Positions 1 to 10,690 of a DNA stretch of 64,000 nt are shown here, piece after piece. The DNA comes from G963701675 sp963701675. Its GTDB lineage: Bacteria; Planctomycetota; Planctomycetia; Gemmatales; Gemmataceae. Below the pieces are notes generated by a model. It worked only from the letters and a program-made list of their open reading frames with translations. It was not told where the DNA came from and searched no databases. The stretch spans positions 1,364,001 through 1,428,000 of the forward strand of contig OY969623.1 of assembly GCA_963701675.1 (NCBI GenBank), read 5' to 3'. How positions within the stretch are numbered: position 1 is the first letter of the stretch; the number at the start of each line of letters is the position of its first letter. Made by a program: the position numbers and the translations under genes.

Positions 1-1013
1 AGGCCGCCGACTGGTACCGCGGGACGGCCGACGCGATTCGGCAGAATGCCCGCTATCTTCATGAAGACAGTGGACGAGACATTCTCATCCTCTCGGATGA
101 TCAACTCTACCGTTTCGATTTCCGTCAACTGATCGAATATCATCGGGCGAATAATGCGGACGTCACCATTGCCGTGGCGCCGGTGGATCGCCGGCAGGCA
201 CAGACGTTGGGTGTGCTTACGGTCGCCGCTAATGGTGATGTCACGGCCTTCGTGGAGAAGCCACAGGCAACCGAGCAACTTGAGCGCCTGCGAGCGCCGT
301 CCGAATGGTTAACTAAAGGGGACGAACGCGAATCCGGGCGTGAATACCTCGGCAATCTGGGGATTTACTTGTTCCGCCGCGAGACACTCTTTGATCTACT
401 ACACTCGAGTCCGCTTGGGCACGACCTTACGGCGGACCTCTTTCCACGCATGGTTAGTGAATGTCGCGCCAAAGCCTATCACTTTACCGGATATTGGGAA
501 CATCTCGACACCATTCGCGCGTACCACCAGGCTCACATGGCCTTGGCGGGCGACCATCCGCCTTTCGATTTTCACAGCCCGGAAGGTGTGATCTTCACGC
601 GTATGCGCTACCTACCTGCGTCGCGTGTGAGCGCCGGACGGATGGAACACTGCCTCATCAGCGACGGCTGCGTGGTCGGGAGAAATGCAGTTCTGGAGCG
701 TTGCGTCGTCGGCGTGCGAAGCGTCATTGGTGAAAACGTGAACATTCGCGAGTCGATTATCATGGGCGCCAACTACTACGAAAACGAGCGCGATGCAAGG
801 CAAAGCCTCGAACGCGGCCTGCCACCGCTCGGCATCGGGAAAGACACGGTGCTCGAAGGGGTCATTGTTGACAAGCATTGCCGTATCGGCCGAAACGTTC
901 GCATAACCAACCGGGATCGACCTTTGGAAGCCGACGGGGACAATTACGCGATCCGTGACGGTTTGGTGATCATACCTGACGGGACCGTCGTGCCGGACGG
1001 CACGGTGATTTGA
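1..1013 (+). CDS. glgC: Glucose-1-phosphate adenylyltransferase-like protein (GlgC), 5' end missing
   Basis: The reading frame is open from base 3 with no start in the window, so the N-terminal part, including the nucleotide-binding GxGTRL loop, lies upstream. About 336 residues are visible. The segment DILILSDDQLYRFD matches the conserved core of ADP-glucose pyrophosphorylases, FVEKPQ is the sugar-phosphate-binding signature, and NLGIYLFRRETLFDLL is a conserved family block. The C-terminal third has the hexad-type pattern of a left-handed beta helix (GCVVGRNAVLERCVVG and following), as in GlgC. The family makes ADP-glucose from ATP and glucose-1-phosphate for glycogen synthesis in the cytoplasm. 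One oddity is SDDQ where most homologues have SGDQ or SGDH. Other sugar-phosphate nucleotidyltransferases are possible, but the length and C-terminal domain favour GlgC. Confidence 0.85.
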   Translation, partial: AADWYRGTADAIRQNARYLHEDSGRDILILSDDQLYRFDFRQLIEYHRANNADVTIAVAPVDRRQAQTLGVLTVAANGDVTAFVEKPQATEQLERLRAPSEWLTKGDERESGREYLGNLGIYLFRRETLFDLLHSSPLGHDLTADLFPRMVSECRAKAYHFTGYWEHLDTIRAYHQAHMALAGDHPPFDFHSPEGVIFTRMRYLPASRVSAGRMEHCLISDGCVVGRNAVLERCVVGVRSVIGENVNIRESIIMGANYYENERDARQSLERGLPPLGIGKDTVLEGVIVDKHCRIGRNVRITNRDRPLEADGDNYAIRDGLVIIPDGTVVPDGTVI

Positions 1014-1075
1014 ATGTCCCCGATTCCGGAAAATTCATTTTGCCCACCGCCGAAATGTGCCGCTATCATGGTGTA

Positions 1076-3853
1076 ATGCGATGGTGGCTTCTCACCTGGT
1101 GTGCCGCGGCGTGGCTTGTACTTTTCGCGACGAGTTCCTGCGCTGACGAAGAGGACGCGGAGTTTTTCGAACGCCACGTTCGTCCGGTGCTGGCCGAGAA
1201 TTGCATGTCCTGCCACGGCGGCCAGAAACAAAAGGCCGGCCTCCGCCTCGATTCCAAATCCGGCATGCTCAAGGGGACTGACACCGGACGTGTGGTCGTC
1301 CCTGGCGATCCTGATGCCAGCGCGCTCATTCAAGCGATCCGCTACCAAAACGACATCAAGATGCCGCCGACAGGCAAGTTGTCGGACGATTCAATTCAAG
1401 CTCTAACCCTTTGGATAAAGCGGGGCGCAAACTGGCCGACCGAACGTCAATCTGCGGCGGCACCCTCTGCGTCGGCTCGGGCGCACTGGGCATTCCAATC
1501 GGTGAAGAAGCCCGCCATACCCGCAGCAACCAGCGAATGGCAACCTCATAACCCCGTGGACGCCTTCGTCTTTGCCGAACTGCAGAGCCGGGAGCTGTCA
1601 CCTTCGGAAATCGCTGATCGACGAACGTTGATTCGCCGTGCCACCTTCGATCTAATCGGGCTTCCACCGACACCCGAAGAAATCAAAGATTTCGTCGACG
1701 ATCCGTCACCGACCGCTTTTGCGCGAGTGGTGGATCGGCTCCTGGCGTCACCCGCATATGGCGAGCGCTGGGGGCGCCATTGGCTCGATGTGGCGCACTA
1801 TGCCGATACGAAAGGCTATCTTTTTACGCAAGAACGTCGGTTCCCCGCCTCGTACACCTACCGCGACTACGTGATACGCGCCTTCAATGAAGACCTGCCG
1901 TACGATCAATTCATCATTCAGCAGCTGGCAGCGGACCAGTTACCGCTGGGAGAAGATAATCGCGCACTGGCGGCGATGGGTTTCTTGACCCTGGGCCGTC
2001 GCTTCTTGAATAAACAGCCGGACATCATCGACGATCGAATCAATGTCGTGACGCGTGGCCTGCTTGGCTTGACGGTTTCATGCGCGCGTTGCCACGACCA
2101 CAAGTACGATCCGATTCCCACGGCAGACTACTATTCGCTCTATGGCGTATTTGCCAACTCGGTCGAGCCGGGCCTTCCGCCATTGATCGCAAACCCTCAT
2201 CCTACTTCGGAAGCCGCTGCATTCGAGGCGGAATTGCAAACGCGGCAGCGCAAGCACGACGAGTTCCAGGCGGCGAAACGAGAGGAACTGGCGGCGGGTT
2301 TTCGCTCGCGCGCTGCCGATCTGATGATCGCGGCAACCAATGCGTCATTGCCGCCGGGCGAAACGCCACACCACTTCTTGGTTTCGCATTCACTGCCGCC
2401 GCGAGTCGTGCAGGACTGGAAACGCTACTTGGAACGGACGCGCGAGTCACACCATCCGGTGTTCCAATCGTGGAACGAGTTCGCGGCCCTGTCTCAAAAG
2501 GACTTCGCGGCCCGCGCGCGGGAATCGCAACTCGAATTGCAACGAATGCCGATTCGGCTAAGCCGGTCAATCCGCTAGTTGCACGCCTGTTCGCGGAAAA
2601 GCCTCCCGTGTCGATGCGTGACGTCGCCATGCGCTATGGCAGTCTTTTCGAGCGCGTCGACCGATTGTGGCAGGAAAGCATAAAGCCCGACGGCGAAAGT
2701 AAGCCGCTCACCCGCTTACCCGACAAATCCTACGAAGAAATCCGGCAGGTCTTGTATGACGTTCCCGAATTGTTCCACCTGGAGCCGGGCGAAGTCGACC
2801 ATCTCATCAATGACGGCATCCGTAACAAATTGACCGAGCTACGTCAAAAAGTCGATGAATGGCGTGCGACAGGCCAGGGTGCGCCGCCGCGAGCCATGGT
2901 GCTAGAAGACAAACCTCAAATCGAGCCGAGTCATGTTTTCATTCGAGGCAATCCGCACCAACTTGGCCCACGCGTCGAACGACAGTTTCTCGACATTCTG
3001 GCACGTGACAAACGAAAGCCTTTTACTCAAGGGAGTGGTCGACTCGAATTGGCCAAATCCATCGTCGATCCGAACTGTCCTTTGACGGCCCGCGTCATCG
3101 TCAATCGAGTTTGGATGCATCATTTTGGCGAAGGCCTGGTTCGAACGCCGAGCGATTTCGGCTTGCGCGGTGAGCCGCCCACCCACAGGGAGTTGCTTGA
3201 TTATCTGTCGACGCATTTTGTCGAGAACGGTTGGTCGATCAAGGAGCCTGCACCGGTTGATCATGCTATCCCATGTCTATCAGCAAAAGAGCGACAGTGA
3301 TCCGCGAAATGCCGCGATTGACGTCGAGAATCGCTACCTGTGGCGCATGAATCGACGGCGACTGGAGTTCGAAGCGCTGCGTGACAGCATGTTGATGGTA
3401 GCCGGGCGACTCGATCAAAGCCGCGGAGGATTGCCGAAGAATGTCATCAGCACGCCATTCGTTAGATGCCGAACCATTTACGGCTTCATCGACCGCCAGA
3501 ACCTTCCAGGGGTGTTCCGCACGTTCGACTTCGCCAGCCCGGACACTTCCACGCCGAAGCGACATCAAACCACGGTGCCGCAGCAGGCCCTGTATCTCAT
3601 GAACAGCCCATTCGTCATCGAACAAGCGACCCATTTGGCCTTTCGTGATGAGATTACATCTGCCGGCGGGCTCGAAGCCGGCATCGTTCGCCTTTATGGA
3701 ATCGTGTGCGGACGTGAGCCGGACGCCGACGAAGTCGCGCGGGGTGTGCGGTTCCTCAACATTGCAGCCGGTGAGTCCGATCAGAAGCTCGGGCCTTGGG
3801 TGAAGTACGCTCAGGTGCTCATGCTCGCCAACGAGTTTGCGTATGTTGACTGA
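1076..3853 (+). CDS. PSCyt1-DUF1549-DUF1553 secreted cytochrome-like protein, broken by two frameshifts
   Basis: The preferred start is ATG 1076, because it opens a signal peptide (MRWWLLTWCAAAWLVLF) followed at once by the mature PSCyt1 domain; in-frame codons further upstream would put extra residues before the signal. A haem motif CMSCH is encoded at 1202-1216 and a second CxxCH (CARCH) at 2081-2095, inside the DUF1549 domain. DUF1553 fills the C-terminal third (GSGRLELAKSIVDPNCPLTARVIVNR-type block, then WRMNRRRLEFEALRD). The frame changes near 2540 (one base missing) and again near 3246 (one base extra, within AAGGAGCC); the protein continues cleanly after each. Corrected length is about 925 residues. 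The family is abundant in Planctomycetota and its biochemical role is unproven; it is probably a periplasmic redox protein working with the DUF1501 protein encoded just downstream. Confidence 0.85.
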
Positions 3854-3863
3854 ATGTTATACT

Positions 3864-3916
3864 AGCCCGAAGCGTAAGCGAGGTAAAACACCCCAACCTC
3901 GCTAACGCTTCGGGCT
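3864..3916. repeat. Intergenic inverted repeat (21-base arms)
   Basis: The arms at 3864-3884 and 3896-3916 match at 20 of 21 positions around an 11-base loop. The element lies between the stop of the DUF1549/1553 gene (3853) and the start of the DUF1501 gene (3938). It could attenuate transcription between the two genes or be a dispersed palindromic element. No T-run of the classical kind follows directly, although TAAAAA occurs a few bases downstream. Confidence 0.85.
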
Positions 3917-3937
3917 GGTGTAAAAAGGCATAATTTC

Positions 3938-5368
3938 ATGGCGATTTGGCAGCACATTCCGACGCAGCTACCGATGTCACGGCGTGAGATGCTCGGCCGA
4001 TGCGGCATGGGCATCGGCGCGCTCGGCGCTGCCGCGTTGCTCAGTCCAGGAAGTGCCGAAGCCGGGAATCCATTGGTGGCGCGTTTGCCGCACTTTTCAC
4101 CTAAGGCCAAACGTGTCATTCACCTCTTCATGAACGGCGGGCCGTCCCATATCGACACCTTTGACCCAAAGCCCTTACTGGCGAAATACGCCGGCAAACC
4201 GCTGCCGACGCCCAACCTGCCCACCGAGCGTCGAACCGGCGCCGCGCTGCCGTCGCCGTTCAAGTTTCGCAAGTACGGCCAAAGCGGCATCGAAGTCAGC
4301 GAGTTGTTCCCGCACGTTGCCCGATGCATCGACGACATCGCCGTGATTCGCTCGATGCATGCGGACGTTCCCAATCACGAACCGTCGCTGATGCTCATGA
4401 ACTGCGGTGAAGCACGGCTCGTGCGGCCTAGTCTTGGCTCGTGGGTCACCTACGGAATGGGCACGGAGAATCAGAATCTCCCCGGTTTCATCGCCATGTG
4501 CCCGGGCGGCTATCCGATTCAGGAAACACAGAATTGGCAAGCCGCTTTCCTTCCCGGCGCCTTTCAGGGCACCTATATCGACACGAAACACAGCAGCATC
4601 GAGAAACTGATCGAACATGTAAAGAACCGCGAGATTCCGCCGACAGCACAACGGCTTCAACTCGATCTGCTTCGTGACCTGAACCAACGACATCTGGAAA
4701 AACGAGACCAAGACCCGACCCTGGAAGCGCGTCTACAGTCCTTCGAACTCGCATACGGCATGCAAATGGAGGCCACCGACGCTTTCGACGTGAGCCGGGA
4801 GCCGAATCACATCCGGCAGATGTACGGCAGCAGCGTCCAGGCGCGGCAACTCTTGATTGCCCGGCGTTTGCTCGAAAGAGGCGTCCGCTTCGTCCAGGTT
4901 TGGCACGGCGCCGGCCAACCCTGGGACGATCATGACGACCTCGATGTCAACCACCGACAACACGCCAAAGAATGCGACCAGGGCATCGGCGCTCTCCTCG
5001 TCGATTTGAAACAGCGCGGCATGCTCGACGACACGCTGGTGATCTGGGGCGGCGAGTTCGGGCGCACACCGACGGTCGAAATGCCGACGCCGGGCCTCAA
5101 CGCCGGCAAGATCAACGGTCGTGACCACAATCATCACGGCTTCTCGATGTGGCTCGCAGGCGGCGGCGTCAAAGGCGGATATGTGCACGGCGCCACCGAC
5201 GAGTTCGGCTTCCGGGCAGTGGACAAGAAAGTCCACGTTCACGATCTCCACGCGACCATCCTGTGGCTACTGGGCTTCGACCACGAAACGTTTACCTACC
5301 GTTACGCCGGCCGCGATTTTCGGCTGACCGACGTGCATGGGCACGTGGTGCGCGAGCTGATTGCCTGA
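3938..5368 (+). CDS. DUF1501 family protein with Tat-type signal
   Basis: A 476-residue protein. The N-terminus has a twin-arginine signal (SRREMLGRCGMGIGALGAAAL), suggesting export in folded form; ATG 3974, just before SRRE, is an alternative start. The DUF1501 (alkaline-phosphatase/sulfatase-like fold) signatures are HLFMNGGPSHIDTFDPKP near residue 65, WGGEFGRTPTVE near 370, GRDHNHHGFSMWLAGGG near 391, and the ending YRYAGRDFRLTDVHG. The conserved D and H residues in these blocks resemble the metal ligands of the sulfatase superfamily, but the substrate is unknown. It sits between two DUF1549/1553 genes, the standard planctomycete arrangement. The paralogue at 33591-35003 occupies the same position in cluster B. 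Confidence 0.93.
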   Translation: MAIWQHIPTQLPMSRREMLGRCGMGIGALGAAALLSPGSAEAGNPLVARLPHFSPKAKRVIHLFMNGGPSHIDTFDPKPLLAKYAGKPLPTPNLPTERRTGAALPSPFKFRKYGQSGIEVSELFPHVARCIDDIAVIRSMHADVPNHEPSLMLMNCGEARLVRPSLGSWVTYGMGTENQNLPGFIAMCPGGYPIQETQNWQAAFLPGAFQGTYIDTKHSSIEKLIEHVKNREIPPTAQRLQLDLLRDLNQRHLEKRDQDPTLEARLQSFELAYGMQMEATDAFDVSREPNHIRQMYGSSVQARQLLIARRLLERGVRFVQVWHGAGQPWDDHDDLDVNHRQHAKECDQGIGALLVDLKQRGMLDDTLVIWGGEFGRTPTVEMPTPGLNAGKINGRDHNHHGFSMWLAGGGVKGGYVHGATDEFGFRAVDKKVHVHDLHATILWLLGFDHETFTYRYAGRDFRLTDVHGHVVRELIA

Positions 5369-5387
5369 ACCCTCCAACGATGGGGCG

Positions 5388-8300
5388 ATGATGACCTTGC
5401 CAAGCCTTATCGCGGGTGTGCTCGGATTCGCCGGACTGGTGAGTCATGGCCACAGTGACGATGCAGCGGGAGTCGAGTTCTTCGAAAAGAAAATCAGGCC
5501 GGTGCTCGCCGATCATTGTTTCCAGTGTCACTCCGACCGCGCGGCCAAGCTCAAGGGCGGCCTTCGTCTCGACAGCCGTGCCGCGATGCTCAAAGGCGGC
5601 GACAACGGGCCGGCGGTCGTTCCGGGCAAGCCCGACGCAAGCAAGTTCCTCGATGCCATACGCTATGACAACGTTGAACTGCAAATGCCGCCCAAAGGAA
5701 AACTCCCTGAGGCCGTCATTGCCGATCTGACGGCGTGGGTGCAAATGGGCGCCCTGTGGCCGAAAGAGGATCGACCGAGCGAATCCGCAGCGCAGCACTT
5801 CGACCTTTCCAAGCGGCGACGGACGCACTGGGCCTGGCAACCGATTCGTGACACGAATCCGCCCCGCGTGCAAAACAACGCATGGCCGCGGGGCCCGGTT
5901 GATTCCTTCATCTTGAGCCGTCTAGAAGGGAAGGTGCTCGCGCCTGCAGCTCCGGCTGATCGGCGAACGCTTATCCGGCGGTTGACATTCAATTTGATTG
6001 GACTGCCACCAACCACCGAAGAAGTTGAAGATTACCTAAATGACTTTTCGCCGGGTGCAACGGAGCGTGTGGTCGATCGACTGCTCGCATCACCTCACTT
6101 TGGCGAGCGCTGGGGCAGACATTGGCTTGATCTAGTCCGCTACGCCGAAACAAGAGGACATGAATTCGATTTCCCGATCCCCAATGCCTACCAGTATCGC
6201 AACTATGTGATTCGGGCACTCAACGACGACGTGCCGTATGACGAATTCGTTCGGGAGCACGTTGCCGGTGATCTGTTACCGGAACCGCGACGGCATCCGC
6301 AGCTTGGGTTCAACGAATCCATCATCGGCACGGGCTTTTGGTTTTTGGGCGAAGCCGTTCATTCTCCCGTCGACATCCGCCAGGACGAGGCGGATCGCAT
6401 CGACAACATGATCGACGTCGGATCGAAGACGTTTCTCGGGCTAACGGTTGCGTGTGCCCGTTGTCATGATCACAAGTTCGACGCCATTTCGACAAAGGAT
6501 TACTACGCACTGTTTGGTTTTCTCAAGAGCAGCAGCTACCGCCAGGTTCGGCTTGATACACCCGAACAAGAAAAAGCCGCGTCTAAGTGGTGGCAGGTAT
6601 ATAGCGACGCGCGGCCGACTGTGAACCGAACACTTGCTGACGCCATGCGCGACGGCGTAAACCGTTCGGCGGATTACCTCTTGGCGGCGAGAGAAGTGAT
6701 CCTCGCCGAACTGGACTCCGACCCAAACGTCTTCCGCCGTCCCGACAGCCGGGATCGAGAGCGCCTTACGGAGACCGCCGAAGCCCATCAGCTTGATCCG
6801 ATAACGCTCAACCGGTGGGTCGCCGCCATCGCTGCCGCGACCGAAACCGACGATGTTCTGCGACTGTGGGCTCGCTCATGCGTTCCGATCATTGGAAGCC
6901 GCCAAACCGACGCCGAGGCACCTGTGGCGGCCGGGAACCGACCGGAGCCGCGACCCACCATCCCTCACGGCAGCGAAGTCATCGCAGATTACGGCGCGCC
7001 AAATTCGGCGACGTGGATGCCGGACGGTTTCGCATGGGGTCCGTCGCCTGTCCGGCCAGGTGACTTGCGCTGGCAACCAACAAAAGCCGGGCTACAACTG
7101 CGCGTGGTCGAACGCGCCTCGGCCGAGATCGTGCCACAGTTGGCCTTGCGCCGGCTGGCGGCGGGCGCGGAGGCCGATCCAACGTCTTTTGGCGAAATAC
7201 TCCGGGCTGGCCGAACCATTCGCACGCCTGGTTTCACGCTGAATTCTTCGGGCCGAGTCAGCTTTTTGGTTAAGGGCCGCGGGCGCGCGCATGTTGCCAT
7301 TGGCGGATACGTGCTGTTCGACGGGCCGTTGCACAAGAATCTAATTCAAACCATCAACACCGGCCGCGCGTTCCGTTGGATCACCACGGCGGATCTTAGC
7401 GCGTACGCAGGACAATCTGCCCATGTCGAGTTCACGGCAGCTGAAGGTTCCGAGTTCGCCGTTGCGTTGGTTGTTCAAGGCGCGAAGCCCGCGGCATTCC
7501 AGTACGCTCCCAGCATCATGTCGTATGGCGTGGCCGCGGAAACGGATGACGCGGTACGCTCCTTGGCAGCGACATACCAGCGTGCCTTTACCGACACGAT
7601 CCATCGGATCGAAAACGATCAATTACGAGACTCGCCAGACGCCCAGCGTCATGCAAAACTCGCCAATTGGATGATCCGGAGACAAGACCTCTTCACGTCC
7701 GAGCTTCAACGAAAACAGATTGTCGATTCCGTCGCGCCATTCGCGACGCTACAGTCGCGCCTGGCGGCCGAGCTGGCGAATCCCTTGCCGTTGGCAATTG
7801 CGATGTGGGATGGGACCGGCGTCGATGAATACGTCTTCATTCGTGGTTCGCACAAGTCGCCGGGAGAGCGAGTACCACGTCGGTTCTTGGAAGCGCTCGC
7901 CGGCCCGTCGCCGCTTCACTCGCATGGTAGCGGCCGGCTGGAACTCGCAAAACAAATGACGGATCCGACGGTCAATCCACTCATCGCGCGCGTCATGGTC
8001 AATCGCATCTGGTATCACCTTTTCGGCCGGGGAATCGTGTCGTCGGTGGACAATTTTGGTGTCATGGGAGAATCACCCACGCATCCCGAACTACTGGATT
8101 ACTTAGCGGATCGATTTGTGCGGGACGGCTGGTCCATCAAGCGACTGATTCGCGAACTTGTCTTGTCCAGCACATATCAAATGTCGTCGCAATCCAGTGA
8201 ATCTTCCGAACAAACCGACCCCGAGAACCAGCTACTTCACCGGATGCACTTCCGACGTCTTGACGCCGAGAGTATTCGCGACGCCATCTTGCACATCTCC

Positions 8301-8800
8301 AGCCGCCTCGATCGTCGGTTTCATCAACAATCGGTACCTGTTTACTTGACGGACCATCAACAAGGCCGGGGCCGGCCGCAGGCGAGCGGTCCCCTCGACG
8401 GCGACGGCCGCAGGAGTGTCTACGTCGCCGTCCCGAGGAATTTCCTCACGCCCTTCCTCCTTGCATTCGATGCACCCACGCCATTCTCGACGATCGGGAA
8501 ACGAACCGTATCGAATGTCCCGGCCCAGGCGCTCATCTTGCTCAACGATCCATTCGTACACCAGCAAGCGGAACGGTGGGGAAGCGTGATCGCTTCCGCG
8601 CCTGGCACAACCGAAAGCCGGATCACCGAGATGTTTCAGAGATTGCTCGCACGATCTCCGTCAAGCGAGGAAATCGCCAGTTGCCGCCAATTTCTAGCTT
8701 GCGCGGCTTGCAAGAATCGGATGCCGACGGCCTCCAGGCCGCGTGGACGGATTTGGCGCACGTGCTTTTCAATCTGAAAGAGTTTCTGTTTCTGAATTGA
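5388..8800 (+). CDS. PSCyt1-DUF1549-DUF1553 protein, frameshifted at the very end
   Basis: The start chosen is ATG 5388 (a second ATG follows at 5391), directly before a hydrophobic signal segment; TTG 5361 is also in frame but would overlap the DUF1501 gene. CFQCH is encoded at 5517-5531 (PSCyt1) and CARCHDHKFD marks DUF1549. About 300 residues lie between DUF1549 and DUF1553, including a beta-rich part with GRGRAHVAIGGYVLFDGP that looks like a carbohydrate-binding or jelly-roll insert. DUF1553 follows (MVNRIWYHLFGRGIV, then FRRLDAESIRDAI). Near 8698 the frame changes by one base; the family ending (WTDLAHVLFNLKEFLFLN) is present in the next frame and stops at 8800. Without correction the protein would end at 8777 with an unrelated tail. 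The corrected protein is about 1,137 residues. Function unknown; likely periplasmic, acting with its neighbours. Confidence 0.88.
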
Positions 8801-8892
8801 GTTTGAAAAGCTAGCGATTCGTGCACTGGGATGGTATAAAAGTGGCAACTCAGTTCGAAAAGCAAATTCGCCAGCGACCCGGGAGGATGACA

Positions 8893-10662
8893 ATGCTAGG
8901 AATCTGCATTGCGATGGTAGTTGGTTCGATCACTTTCGCCGCGGCGCCCGCAACGGATGCACCGGCCAAGGTCGGCGACAAGATCGAGAACCTCACTTTC
9001 AAAGACATCCGTTTCCTGCCGCGGTCGCTCGATGATTTCAAGGACGCCAAGGCGTTCGTGCTCGTATTTACCGACACCACCTGCCCGCTCGTTCAACAGT
9101 ATTGGCCAACGCTCAAGAACATGGAAAAAGAGTTCCGTGACCAAGGCGTGCAGTTTGTGACGATCAACGTCGGGCCGGAAGACACCATCCTTAGCACCTC
9201 GGCGCAGGCGGTAAAGTTTGGCGTCGAGTTTCCGGCCGTGAAGGACGTGGATGGTTCGTGCCTCAAGAAACTTGGCGTTAAGCGGACACCGGAAGTCGTC
9301 GTGTTGGATGCCGAACGCCGGCTGCGTTACCGGGGTCGAATTGACGATCAGCATCGGCTGGGCGGCGCTCGCGCGGCTGCAACGCGCCACGACTTGAAGG
9401 ACGCCGTCGCTGATGTGTTAGGCGGACGCGACGTTGCGGTGAAGGAAACTCCCGTGGATGGCTGCCTGATTACGGTCGCCAAAACTGAGCCGGCCGCCGC
9501 ATCCGTTAACTATGCGGAGCATGTTGCGCCGATCTTGAACAAGCACTGCGTTGAATGCCATCGCCCGAACACGACGGCGCCGTTTGCGTTAACCGACCAC
9601 AAATCCGTGGCCGCACGCGGCGCGATGGTGGCCGAAGTCGTGGCCGAGGGGCGGATGCCGCCGTGGTACGCCAGTCCCGAGCACGGACACTTTACCAACA
9701 AGCGTGCGCTCACGGCAGACGAACGGGACACCGTGGTCCAATGGGTGCGGGCCGGGATGCCCAAGGGAGATGAAAGCAAAGCCCCAAAGTTCGAGGCAGC
9801 TGCCGATGAAGGCAAATGGCGAATCGGCAAACCGGACTTAGTGGTTTCCGCACTCTTTAACGACGATCTGCCGGCCAACGGCGATGTGCCCTACAAGTAC
9901 ACCATTCTGCCGTACGTGTTTCCCGAAGACACGTGGGTCCAAGGCGTTCAAATCCTTCCCGACAACCCGCGAGTCGTGCATCATTGCAATATGGCGTATT
10001 TCACCGCGAAGGAAGGGTTCAAGCAGTCCAATTTCATCACCGGCGTCGTGCCAGGCGGTGAACCCATGACGGTGGAAGAAGGCGTGGCATTCCACATCCC
10101 CAAGGGCGCCGGACTCGTCATCCAAATCCACTACGTCACGACCGGAAAGCCGGAAAAGTGTCGCCTGTCCGTTGGCTTGCGCTATGCGCGCGGCCAGATC
10201 AAGAAGAAACTCCACCATGCGTATTTGGTGGATAACAAGTTTGCCATCCCACCCGGCGCCGCGGCTCATCCCGTGAGCGCGTCGCGGGTGCTCCCTTGCA
10301 ATGCGGAAGGTATCGGCATGTTCGCGCACATGCACGTTCGCGGAAAGGACATCAGCTTTCTCGCCCACTACCCCAATGGCAAGTCCGAAACGCTCCTCGT
10401 GGTGCCGAACTACAATTTCGATTGGCAGATCCCGTATCGCTGGGAGACGGGCAAGGTTCGGTTTCCCAAAGGAACCAGGCTGGAATGCATTGCGCACTAC
10501 GACAACTCGCGATTCAATCCTTATAATCCTGATCCCAAGGACACCGTGCGCGAAGGACCGCAGACCTATCATGAAATGATGAACGGTTTCGTCTTCTATA
10601 CCGACGCGGATGAAGACCTGAAGCTCGACATCGATCCGAAAACAGGCCGGGCCCGACGCTGA
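8893..10662 (+). CDS. Redoxin - cytochrome c - copper monooxygenase-like fusion protein
   Basis: A protein of about 589 residues. ATG 8893 is favoured over the in-frame ATG 8887 because GGGAGG (8881-8886) then has a normal 6-base spacing; a signal peptide follows (GICIAMVVGSITFAAAPA). Three parts are visible. A thioredoxin-like redoxin domain (residues about 30-200) has TTCPLVQQYWPTL, with one Cys in the active-site position and no CxxC. A haem-binding CVECH segment follows near residue 220 (PILNKHCVECHRPN). A C-terminal domain like Cu(II) ascorbate-dependent monooxygenases carries VHHCNMAYF and AHMHVRGKDISF, whose His residues suit two copper sites, then AHYDNSRFNPYNP. The context suggests periplasmic redox chemistry linked to the DUF1549/1553 and DUF1501 proteins. 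Substrate unknown. The paralogue is at 35123-37153. Confidence 0.88.
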   Translation: MLGICIAMVVGSITFAAAPATDAPAKVGDKIENLTFKDIRFLPRSLDDFKDAKAFVLVFTDTTCPLVQQYWPTLKNMEKEFRDQGVQFVTINVGPEDTILSTSAQAVKFGVEFPAVKDVDGSCLKKLGVKRTPEVVVLDAERRLRYRGRIDDQHRLGGARAAATRHDLKDAVADVLGGRDVAVKETPVDGCLITVAKTEPAAASVNYAEHVAPILNKHCVECHRPNTTAPFALTDHKSVAARGAMVAEVVAEGRMPPWYASPEHGHFTNKRALTADERDTVVQWVRAGMPKGDESKAPKFEAAADEGKWRIGKPDLVVSALFNDDLPANGDVPYKYTILPYVFPEDTWVQGVQILPDNPRVVHHCNMAYFTAKEGFKQSNFITGVVPGGEPMTVEEGVAFHIPKGAGLVIQIHYVTTGKPEKCRLSVGLRYARGQIKKKLHHAYLVDNKFAIPPGAAAHPVSASRVLPCNAEGIGMFAHMHVRGKDISFLAHYPNGKSETLLVVPNYNFDWQIPYRWETGKVRFPKGTRLECIAHYDNSRFNPYNPDPKDTVREGPQTYHEMMNGFVFYTDADEDLKLDIDPKTGRARR

Positions 10663-10690
10663 GAGCCGCGGCCCTGCCCCGGAAACACCT

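Noticed and set aside
612..878. Long minus-strand open frames inside the glgC-like gene and other coding regions
   Set aside because: They mirror the codon pattern of the plus-strand genes and have no ribosome-binding site or recognisable domain; high GC makes such shadow frames common.
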